Shown: piece by piece, positions 51,101 to 63,100 of the stretch
How positions within the stretch are numbered: position 1 is the first letter of the stretch
Layout: every line of letters starts with the position of its first letter
From: Bedellia somnulentella
Lineage: Eukaryota > Arthropoda > Insecta > Lepidoptera > Bedelliidae
Reading direction: 5' to 3'
Length of the DNA: 64,000 bases
NCBI GenBank assembly: GCA_963576735.1
Contig: OY755197.1
Coordinates: forward strand, 8,382,501 to 8,446,500
Translations under genes and position numbers: made by a program
Notes under the pieces: generated by a model
The model's database searches: none
Told to the model about the DNA's origin: nothing
What the model saw: only the letters and a program-made list of their open reading frames with translations

Positions 51101-54100
51101 ATTAATATACCTAATAGACTTATCATTCTTTCTAAACTATAATTGTATACTCCTCCTTCTACGAAATTTTCTCCAAAATCTTTCCAACGATTTTGCTTCA
51201 TGTACAACTAGATATATTACTAATATATATTTCATTTAAATATTATCAGGATTCGAACCCGTGAAAGCGTATGGTTATTTTGTCAGATTGTCGTAACTGT
51301 AATTAGTTCAAAGACTAAAGCAAAAAGTATCCTTATTACGCCACGGTTTTTATACCAAACTATGTTGTCTGTCACTGTGGGAGAGTTTTATTAATAGGTG
51401 CTAGAAATTTACTCATTAAGTCACTATCTGATAAACTTATTTTGAAAGCATAAAAGTATTTTATATTTTGGCCGTGTAGTGTCGGCTTAGAATAACACTA
51501 CCCCATTTCAACCCGTGGGTGATCGTAAGAGGCGATTAAGGGTATAGGGGCTTTTTAAGTGATTTAGGGTGATGTGGTTGGAGACCCGTCACCAAAAACA
51601 TTTATTATTACAATCTTTTCCCCCATCAACTTCCAAAAGTGGCTGAGGAATTTCTCATTCCAAAGCTCCGGCTACCCCGTTAAGGGATTTATAGCCGTGA
51701 GTATATGTATGTATGTATGTTATAAAATGATTTATAGCTGTGAGGTCATATTAACATGGGTATTATTTTAAAAAGTTTATTTAAAATTAATTTTTAATAG
51801 TGTTTTTTTGTATTGGGAGTTTTAAAAACTTATATTTTTAATTGCTATCGAAAAACCATTAGACTTAAAATATATGTTCAAAAACCTCGGGATAATAGTC
51901 CTCGGGAATACTTTAATATTACTCAAATCAGGCTTTATTTCGGAATATTTCATTAGTTGTTTGTACTGATAGTTTTAGTAAGAATGATATAAATTTCAAG
52001 ACCTGCATTAACGTAGAAATCCACAAAGAGAACTAATAATTTTGCAGATCACGTCTCATTTCGTCTCATATATTTCAGACCTTTTAAACTGAATAGTGTA
52101 CAATATTCTTGAAGATATTAGATATTTTTAGCAAATAAGCGTCATCCCACATGCACTTTAACGATCCTGCCGGGCAAGCACGAGCCATGTTTAAACTAGT
52201 TATCGCGTGGGATAAAGCAGCCATCTCTACGCACTTACTTAGTATCGTATACTGCCGTCTCATTCTAACCGTTATCGTGTCGATAAAAAAGCGCTCGTGC
52301 TTGCCCTTCTGGAGGTAATCTGCGAAGGCGTTAAAGAGCTACCTACTAGTTCTTGTTGTCTACCTATTACCATATGTTTATTTTTCTATCTTGGTGTTCA
52401 GAAAACTAAATTTCCCTTAATAGTGTTTTTATTTGAGATGAGGCAGGCCTATCGCCGCTTGGTACTAACAATATGACTCTTAAATTAGTTTAACCGAGGT
52501 TATTTGCTATTTGGCCTGTTAATAATATCGATATTATCCATGGCTATGCCAGATGTGGAGAGCGATTCAGGACCCATGCTTTTAGGAATCTCAACACCGG
52601 CAACACCCACTGAGCTACGGTAGTTATGATTAACGCCTTTTTTTTGCATTGGTGTCAAAGGTCGACATGAAATGTAATCATATATTACCCAATTACGTGA
52701 AAATAATGACATATTTCTTCGTTACAGGCACAGAAAAAGAGAAAGGCCAACTGGGCATAGGCAAGTCTTGCCTCTGCAACAGATTCGTGCGAACGCATGC
52801 TGACGATTACAATGTCGACCACATATCTGTGCTCAGTCAGGTAAGTTATATCATTATAATGATTTTGCTTACTAGTTCAAAATGCTGTGTAGGCTTTGAA
52901 TAACACTACCACATCTCTTCCCGTGGGGCTGATGAGAGCGCCTAACTATGCACGCGCGCAGTTATAATGAAATCTTAATGAGGATTTTAGTGGCAATATT
53001 CTGCCTTATTTTTTCAGCTATCGATGATAGGTTAAGTGATTGATTGGCGATGTCGCTGAAAATCAATCACGAACTATGTTTTATTCTGCCGTGTTTTCCT
53101 CACGTAACTTTCAATTATGAGAAATTGAAATTCTTGAGTTTATTACCAATTGATGTTATATACAGGTTGTTCCGAAACTTTGTGATAAGCAGGAAAATGT
53201 TGATAGATAAGTAAGAGTTATAGAAATAATTAAAAGGAAGATAATTAAAGTTTACAATATTAAACTAGAAAAATAAAAATAATAAGTGCTGATTTTATAT
53301 TTTTATTCATTTAATCTGGAACACCAACAGCTTAAACAGTTTACATTAAATGAAGAGCAATATAAAACTATAATTTCGTTGTAGTTTCGTCGTTCTGATT
53401 TTGATAGGACACGAGAAAATGTCACGTTTCACGAGCTTGACCGAGCGAGCTACACGTTAACTGTATCGAAAAAAGTCGTCTATTCTCTATTATCTGAAAC
53501 CTACCTATCAGACAACAAATTCTCAGTGTTTCCTTGTTACCTTTAAAGCGCAATATATGTCGGCAACTTTTTATCGGCGGTCAAGTTTTCGTACATAGGT
53601 TAGACATAATTCTTCCAACACATGTCGCCGTTTGGTGTTGCTGGGCAATGTCGGCGGCCCGGCGGGCTCAGTGTGTATTGCGCTAAAGAAGTTAATGTCT
53701 TACTTATTCTGATTTTCGTTTTCAGTCGGACTTCAGTGGTCGCGTAGTGAACAACGATCACTTCCTATACTGGGGCAGCGTGTTGCGCGAACATGAAGAT
53801 CAGGAGTGGAGGTTTGAGCTGGTCGAGCAGACCGAGTTCGTTGATGATGCTTGCTTTCAACCTTTTAAAGGTAACTAGTTTTAAAATAATGCCGTGTAGT
53901 GCCGGCTTAGAATGTCGCTACCCCTTTCTACCCAAGGGTGTCGTAAGAGGCGACTAAGGGTATTAAGGCTTTTTATTGGATTTTTGGGCGATGCGGTTGG
54001 AGACCCATCACCAAAAACCTTTATTTTAACCATCTTTTCCCCACTCAACTTCCAAAAGTGGCTGAGGAATTTATAATTCCTTAGCTCTGGCTACCCCTTC

Positions 54101-57100
54101 TAGGGAAATATAGCCGTGAGTATATGTATGTATGTATGTATGTAGGTTTAAAATACTTTTTAAAGGTCCAGAATCCGTATTTAGTAGTTCAGTAGTTAAG
54201 AAAGACGACTTTCTGGAGTCTAATATTCGAAACGAAAAAGATAATTGCTTCAGTATTTGTTGAAATCCTTAGTAGCAATAATTGTCGTCGCTCTAGCCGC
54301 CACGAAAGTCAAACCAAGGTTTTCAAAAAAAGGTTTGTACTCTATGAAATTTAACCTAATGAAAGGAAGACCAAGTCCAAGACAAAGGTCCAGGAGAAGT
54401 TCAAACTAGTCAAGCAGACATATTTCATTGATGATGCTTGCTTTCAACCTTTTAAAGGTACAAGTTTCATAGTTGAGGTGTTTTAAGGATGTGATAACAT
54501 TTTTTTAAATGGTTTTCAGTGGATTTTTTGTAGGTAAAGCTAATCTAGTTATTTTAACATGAGCTAATAAAAAAATACTAATAGAGCCAACCGGCAACTG
54601 TATTGTATCTATTTACTTATTATAAAGAGGAAAGATTTGTATATGTGTTAGTTGGTCTGTAATGTATAATCTCCGAAACCAGTCAACCACTTTCCTAAAT
54701 TCTTTCACGAATGCAAACATACAACCTTCAGAAGAAACATAATATCCTCACTGTTAACTTCATAAGCGATGAGCAATAACTAGATTTACCTTACTAATAA
54801 ATAAAAGATAAATAAAGTAAAGAAAATTTTCGACACCGGCGGGATTCGAACCCGCGACCTCGGGTATACGCCCCCGTCGCTCTGCCAATTGAGCTACCGT
54901 GTCAATGGCTTCCAGTGCGAATTTCTTCCATCCTTTGTTTGTTTTAATCCTTTTTTAAGTAGTGTTTACCCGGGGCGTATACCCGAGGTCGCGGGTTCGA
55001 ATCCCGCCGGTGTCGAAATTTTTCTTTCTTTTATTTATTAGTAATAATCCCCACATGAGGTTTTCATGTCAAAAACATTCAAATTAAATTTACCTTAGTT
55101 ATTTCAAAAAACTACCCATTTGTATCTAGGAGTCTACTTCTACTTCTACTAGTGTACATATAATTAACACCATAATTAAAATTTCAGTAAGCAAAACCGA
55201 GACCTACGTAAAGAGATGCGTGGCCACCAAACTACAATCGGCTGAAAAGCTGATGTACGTCTGCAAGAATCAGCTTGGGATTGAGAAGGAGTACGAGCAA
55301 AGATTGATGCCGGAAGGAAAGTTGTCTGTCGACGGTTTCTTGTGTGTGTATGATGTCAGTCTTGTGCCTGGACGGACGTGGGATCGACAGGTTTGTGGAG
55401 TTTTTAACTGATAGATTTAACATAACATAAACGTTCACGCCGAATATCCCCGAAGGGGTTGGCAGAGGTACTAATACTTCTGAACATCACGTGACTTTGT
55501 CACCTGGTGTTCAGAGTACCCACGTTTTGCATGGACAGTGTACTCACGTGATAGGGGGCAGGCCTATCGCCGTTTTGTACGAATACACTGTCACATGACT
55601 AAGTACAACTCAGCCATGTGGGTTTCCTCACGATGTTTTCCCTCACCGTTAACAACCATGATAAATTAACCACACATATGTCTTTAGAAAAGACAAATTG
55701 GTGTAGGCCCGACCCAGGATTTGAACACTAGTCGTTTGCACGATAACCGAGTGTTCTACCCACTGGGCTATCACGGTTGCTATATTTAGTTTTTATATAT
55801 ACTCAAAGGTTGGACCAAATTGAGAGTGTGCTCAAAAAGGCAGGCGTCCGAAGTATGAAGAATTAAAGAGCATGTATGAAAAGATTGATGGATGTAAACG
55901 AAGCTAGAGAGGTTTGTCAGGATCGTACGAAGTGGCGGTCGATAGTCTCTGCCTAGCCCAATGGGAACTAATGGCGTGAGTATATGTATGTATGTCAAAG
56001 GTAGCTAAAGCTTCAGGATTACAATTTTCTCAGCCTGTTTTGAAAGTTTCGTTGGTAAGTTGGTTGGTGAGGAGTCACCAGTTATAGCAAAATTACTTAA
56101 TAAGCCCCAATCTATTAAGTAGCCTCTTATGAGACGCGCAAAATGAAACGATTTCGTGCTATTCTAGGCTGATATCTCAAGATACAATTTTTGTACACTT
56201 GGGTTAATGAACCAATGCAATGTCTTTTTACAAAATTAATGTAATGAATACTTATCATTCCTTAATTAATAATATTTCAGAACGAAACCACAGCAGCGAT
56301 CCTCCAGAACATAATAAAACTCAAAAAGCCCGTGGTCCTAGTGACCTCAAAGAACGACGAGGCCTGCGAGCAAGGCGTTAGGGAGGCCGAAAGACTAGTC
56401 CAAAGGAAAGAGTTCAAAGGCTGTATTCCTATCGTTGAAACTTCGAGTCACGATAATGTTAATGTGGAGCAAGCCTTCTATCTGCTTGCTCAGATGGTCG
56501 AGAAGTCTAAGGCGAGGATCAAGGTTTGTATATTTTGTTAGTTTTAATAGCGTATGATGCTATTGTAGTTCATAAAAGTTGATGTTGGGTGAGGGAAAAG
56601 AAGGGTGAGGGAAAAGAAGCGTGAGAATAGAGTGAATGTTATAGAGATGAGGCAGGAGAAAACAAAGGATTAAGGTTTGTATTTTTACTTTTAAAATTAT
56701 TTGATGCTGTTCCGGTGGGTGTACGTAAGAGGCGACGAACGGATTTGAAGCTTTTAAGGGATTTTTGGCCGATGTGGTTGGAGACCCACCACCGAAAACC
56801 TTTATTTTACCATCTTTTCCCCACTAAAACTTCCAAGCGTGGCTGAGGAATTTCCAATTCCTTAGCTCTGGCTACCCCTTCTAGGGATTTATAGTCGTGA
56901 GCATATGTATGTATGTATGTTGATGCTGTTCTCGTTCCTATGCTTATGTATGACAGTGTAGGGTGTGGCAGAAGAAGCTTGTATTTTATGCCTAAACTGT
57001 GTATGTTGATGCTTTAGTTCCTACGCAATGTTTCAAGCTTTAACAGTGCATGATTCTTCTAGTTATTAATATTATGTATGACAGTGTTGGCTGTAGCAGA

Positions 57101-60100
57101 AGAAACATGAAAGCGGAGTGAATGCAGTAGAAATGAGGTCCATCAGAATTAATTAATTGATTAATTGTTTTATTTACATAGATATAATCTTTACAGACAC
57201 AGCTCAATGCGATTAAATCTCACTAACATTAAGTTCTATCTTATACAACTCATTTTTTTATTTAGTTTAAGGGTATGTAATAAAGTGAGAAAGAGTGTGA
57301 TGCACGAAAGATGTGAAGATGGTGTGCAGGATGATATCGTAAAAAAGATAGAAAAGCTAATGTGCTATAAGAGTAAATTGGTGAAATAGCCGTGTAGTGT
57401 CGGCTTAGAATAATACTACCCCATTTCTACCCGTGGGTGATCGTAAGAGGCGACTAAGGGTATAGGGGCTTATTAAGTGATTTTTGGGCGATGTGGTTGG
57501 AGACCTGTCACCAAAAACATTTATTATTACCATATTTTTCCCAATCAACTTCCAAAAGTGGTTGAGGAATTTTTCATTCCAAAGCTCTGGCTACCTCGTT
57601 AAGGGATTTATAGCCGTAAGTATATGTATGTATGTATGTAGATTTATAGAGCCAATGTGGATGCTGGATGTAACATGACCGTGTCAGTAGACTAGAGAAA
57701 CGTTGCCTTTAAATCCCTTTAAAATCCCTTGTTGGAATTCAAGTACGTTGGTGATGGGTCTCCAACAATCACATAAAGGACCCAAAACCCTTTTTCCCAG
57801 CGTAAGATCCCTAAGAAGATGCCTATTTCCTGCAGTGGATATAATTAAATATATCAGCACGAAACCCTTTATGAGCAAGTTGACTCGCATTCGACCTATT
57901 AATACAATAATAATGATTAGTGTAGTGCTGGCTAAGAATGTCGCTACCCCTTTCTACCCACGGGTGTCGTAAGAAGCGACTAAGGGCATTGGGGCTTTTT
58001 ATTGGATTTTTGGGCGATGCGGTTGGAAACCCATCATCAAAAACCTTTATTTTACTATCTTTTCCCCACACAACCTTCAAAAGTGGCTGAGGAATTTATA
58101 ATTCCTTGGCTCTGGCTAACCCTTCTAGGGAATTACAGCCGTGAGTATATGTATGTATAATGATCAGTATTAACCAACGACAATATTTTTAAATCACGTA
58201 CGTTACGTTACTTATGTTACGCCCGACGTTTCAGTCCACGCTATTATATATAACGTCTACAAACCGCGAGAGTTTAAAAAGTGTATGATAATGTTTGCAA
58301 TTTGATAGTATGATACTAATAATACTGAAATCCACAGGTTGCAAACTATGCCGAAGCGTTGAGAATAAGAAGAGAGACGTTGGACTTCGTCACTGAAGCG
58401 TTCACGCAGCTGATCAGAATACATGTGCTTGATCATAAGTAAGTTTCTTTAATAATAATTACGATAAAGCTAATAATAGGTAGTATAATTAATTTTCTAT
58501 GGTCCCTTCTTATTTTATGCACTTATACAAGCTTTGCTTAGTATAATTTTCAAAGACCATTGCCCCCGCCTAGTCGAGCGCGAAGCAAACACTGCCGTAC
58601 CATGCTTTTCTGGAACCGTTTTGCCGCATTTACAGGACCCCATTTGAGAACCTCTGGATAGGATTAAAACGCTGAAATTTTCGTCACCTAGAAATTTGTA
58701 ATCACACACTTGAAATCCAAAATTTCAAGTCGGTAGATCAATTAATTCCGAAGTTAAGCTAATGTAAAATTTCGCATTTTCGACACTGGCTGACTGACTC
58801 ACTGATCATCAAAATAGAACTACTACTTCCCATAGACCTAGAGAGCTGAAAATTGGTATAGAGGTAGATTATAACGCCCACATAAAGAAAAAACTATTAG
58901 GACAAGGTTTATGGAAGATCTGGACTACCTGGTGACGCTGATGAGAAAACATAATAAGAGTACTGCCAAACTATAATAAGCGTATTTACGAGAAATAGTA
59001 GTATTTACTGTATTCTACTCAATAAATAAAAATATTCAGTCCAATAATTGGTGGGATTTCAATCTTCAAAAAGGTGGCCAAATTTCTTTTGGAAATAGTG
59101 TTATGTTAAAAATAAATTACCATATAATCTAGTATAGTCCACCACTCTGAAGAATGATGTACTTGTCACGCTTGCTACTATAAAATATTATAAAAACCGC
59201 TGTTACATTGTTACAGTAAATAAAGTTTTCAAATCATACTGGTAGTTCCCGAAATTAATGGATTCAAGCAAACAAACTCATCAGCTTATAACATTTGTAT
59301 AGCAATGTTAACTTACCACTTCTTACCGAAAGTTTTTGTTCCACCTTAAACAAGACAACTAAACATTAAATCCTTCCTTGAGCATGACAACTACATATTC
59401 TGTAGTATATTTTCATGACAACTAAACATTGTATTTAATTATTTTCAGAGAAATGTGGTCTTCGGCAAGCAAACGACTTTGTCATTACCCCGAATGGGTG
59501 AAATTCGTACAACAATTTGGCAACGATGGGACATTGGTAAGTTTTTTTGTTTCTCTTGTTATTTTGTTGCTTTATACTTACTTACTTACTTATACTCCCG
59601 CCCATTATTCCCATTGGGGTAGGCAGAGACTATCGATCGCCACTTAGTACGATCTTGACAAACCTCTCTTGCTTCCCTTACATTCATTATTCTTCTCATA
59701 CATGCTCTTTTATTCTTCTCACTTCGGACCCCCGCCTTTATAAGAACGTTTTCTATCTGGTCAAGAAACGTTTTACGAGGCCGTCCTCTACTAACAATCC
59801 CATCCACATTGGCTCTATATATCTCTTTCGCTACTTTATTTTCATCCATCCCCTCTATGTGCCCAAACTACCTCGAAATTCCTTTTTCTATCTTGCATAC
59901 TACGTCATCTTTCAAACCTACTCTTGTTGCTTTATGTTGGGAAGAAAGATCCCTGTCTGCCCCAACCCAACTGTCACTGACACATGAATTTGTTCTATGT
60001 TTTTTATTTAAATTATTATTATTAAGTAATTAAATTAAGCAAAATCCTACGAAATAAAAACCTATTTTTAGTCTTAATGGTCACTTATTTCGCAATGTTT

Positions 60101-63100
60101 TCCTTACTCAACTTGAGAAGGTGGCTAAGAAATTTCCATACTTTAAGGTCTGCCTACCCTGAGCATAGATAGCTTCCACTCTCTCTAATCTCTGCCATGT
60201 GGATCTCTTCACGATTAATCTCACAATTATTATTAAGGAAATGACACATAGATAGACATTTGAGTCCGAAATTCATGCCACAGAGTTATAAAGGTGTCAC
60301 TAGTGTCCTATTAAAAATATATAGGTATTTTTATTATTATTTCCAGGTGGTATATAGACGTCATATACGTCGGTTAAAAGACGAGCGTTCAGCACAGAAA
60401 CTTCGGAAGCAATTGGCGAAGTTACCACAAATATTGTCACGGATGCAACTGCCTACTGAGGATTTGCAAGAAAGGTATGTATTTTAAACAAATTATACCT
60501 AAATTTGCTGTGTAGTGTCGGCTTAGAATAGCACTTCTCCATTTCTTCCCGTGCGTGATTGTAAGAGGCGACTAAGGGTATTGGGGCTTCTTAAGGGATT
60601 TTTTTGGCGATGTGGTTGGTGATGGGCACCAACAACCTTTATTTTACTATCTTTTCCCCTGCACCTTCCAAAAGTGGTCGAGAGATTTCTTATTCTAAAG
60701 CTCTGGCTACCCCTTTTAAGGATATATGTCCGTGAGTATATGTCATATACCTAAATAGAAGAATTGCACTACCAAAATATATTTTAGAATTTTACAGACA
60801 TTTACAGTACATTAACACCTACGCTATTAGTTCCTGTTCGACCAGACAGATGTTATTAATCGCCACTTTGTACGATGTTTCCAACTTTCCACTTTCCAAA
60901 AGTGGCTGAAGAATTTCTAATTCCTTAGCTCTGGCTACCCCTTCTAGGGATTTATAGCCGTGAGGATATGTATGTATGTATGTATGTTTGTACGATTCTG
61001 ACAAACCTTGCTCGCTTCTTTGTCATTTTATTTTGCACCTGTCCATCTTACTTACAACATTTTATATTTAACTAGCTGACCCCACAGACTTCGTACTGTC
61101 AAAAGTGTAGACTTTGACGTCGTCAAACTGAAATATTTAACTGACCTGTTGAGAATCTCTATCATGCGATGAGAAAAAAGGTGTTTTTCATAGTGTCCTC
61201 ACAATTTTTTCACTTTATAAATTTTAAGTTTATAAGTATAGTAGTTTCGGCTGAGTATTGATTCTTAGTCTGTTTAACCATTTTTTAAGAAAATTTATTG
61301 ATCTCTTAATTTTTCTGGGATAAAAAGTGTCCTATTGTGTTAATTGGGATCATTATCTGGCTTCCTGTAAATTTTATTTTAAATACGTTCTGTGAATTAG
61401 TCTTCATTTAGCTACAAACACACAAACATCTAAACTTTCACATTTATAATATTAATAGGATAAGGCTTAAACATAAGCTTCTCGCGCAGGTGACCTCGCT
61501 CGCCGGCCAGCGCAGCGTATTGTCTTGCGCTTCATGCACGCGTGTAAATTTTGTTACGGTGTAATTTAAAAATTGTATTATCTTCTAAGATGTTTATTTA
61601 AATTAAGTGATGTCAAGGACAATTTTGTTCTTAAGTAAATACTCTCAATCAACAACATATTTATTTGGATAAAGATTAATATTATGTTGATGAAACATTA
61701 TGGCAATTATGCATTAAATTCGACCAAATTTATTTACCATAAAAATGGTTATGGTAAGTGAAACTTAAAAGTTAGACATATACTGTCGCGGGCATTTTTT
61801 TAGATCATTTAATGAGAAATAATTCTTTAATACATTTTTTTTGGGTTACTTAAACTGTTTACGCAGCGCACACAACGGAAGCCTTAGTATGAATAATTAT
61901 CCCCGTTTTTGCAACATTATTCGCTGATAGTTTGCTCCTGTGGGTCGCAGCGTGATGATATATAGCCTAAAACCTTCCTCAATAAATGGACTATCCAACA
62001 CAAAAATAATTTTTCAATTTGATTGGGTAGTTCCTGAGATCCTAGCGTTCAAACAAACAAACTCTTCAGCTTTATAATATTAGTATAGATTTGTGCTCTC
62101 TGTGGTTGTTCACTTCCTGACATCCAATTAGCTCTATTCATGATATCTATATTATTTGCCGTGTAGTGCCGGCTTAGAATGTCACTGCACCATTCCACCC
62201 ACGGGTGTCGTAAGAGGTGACTAAGGGTTTGGGCCTTTTTAAATGGTTTTTGGGCGATGCGGTTGGAAACACATCATCAACGATACTTTATCTTTACCAT
62301 CTTCCCCCCTATCAACTACCAAATGTGGCTGAGGAGTTTCTAGCTCTAAAGCTCTGGCTACTCCTTTTTGGGATTTATGGCCGTGAGCATATGTATATGG
62401 CTATCTCTTTATTCGATAAGACGTGAAAGTGAGGTATCTAATGTTAATTTGTGAAAGATTCCAAGATTCAACAATCCCATTACAATCCTATTAATATTAT
62501 AAAGGCGAAAGTTTGTAAGTATGGATGTATGGATGTATGGATGTTTGTTACTCTTTCACGTAAAAACTACTGAATGGATTTGAATGAAACTTTACCACAA
62601 TATAGCTTATACATCAGAATAACACATAAGCTATAGCTTATACATCAGAATAACACATAGGCAACAATTTTTGAGGTTTTATTAAATTAATTAAAAAACC
62701 GCCTTAAGCTTTGTCATAAGCAAATTTGACAGTACGAAGTCTGTCGGGTCAGCTAGTTTACTATAAAAACCTTATACTACCCAAGACAATATCCTTATTA
62801 TTTTTTTATATTTTCAGCGACTGGCCAATGGTAATACGCCAACTACGTTCCCACCGCGACTTCTCCCTCTACTTCCGAAGTGATCGCAGCGAAATGGATT
62901 CCGGATCCGAAGATCGCTCGGATATGGACAACATGGATTTGGGAGCAGATAGCACTTTGCCTATGGGCGAGCGGGGGAAAAGATATCAGGTAAGCATTGG
63001 GGGAAAAGTTTAGGGTTATAAAGCTTTTTTAAACCAAATTGCAAGATGAAAGTACTTTGATTTATCTAATATATAAAATTCTCGTGTCCCAATGTTTGCC

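Noticed and set aside
54832..54903. Functional tRNA gene
   Set aside because: The anticodon loop has eight bases, the acceptor stem has a mismatch, and a half copy with the same tail sits inverted nearby; a tRNA-derived repeat fits better.
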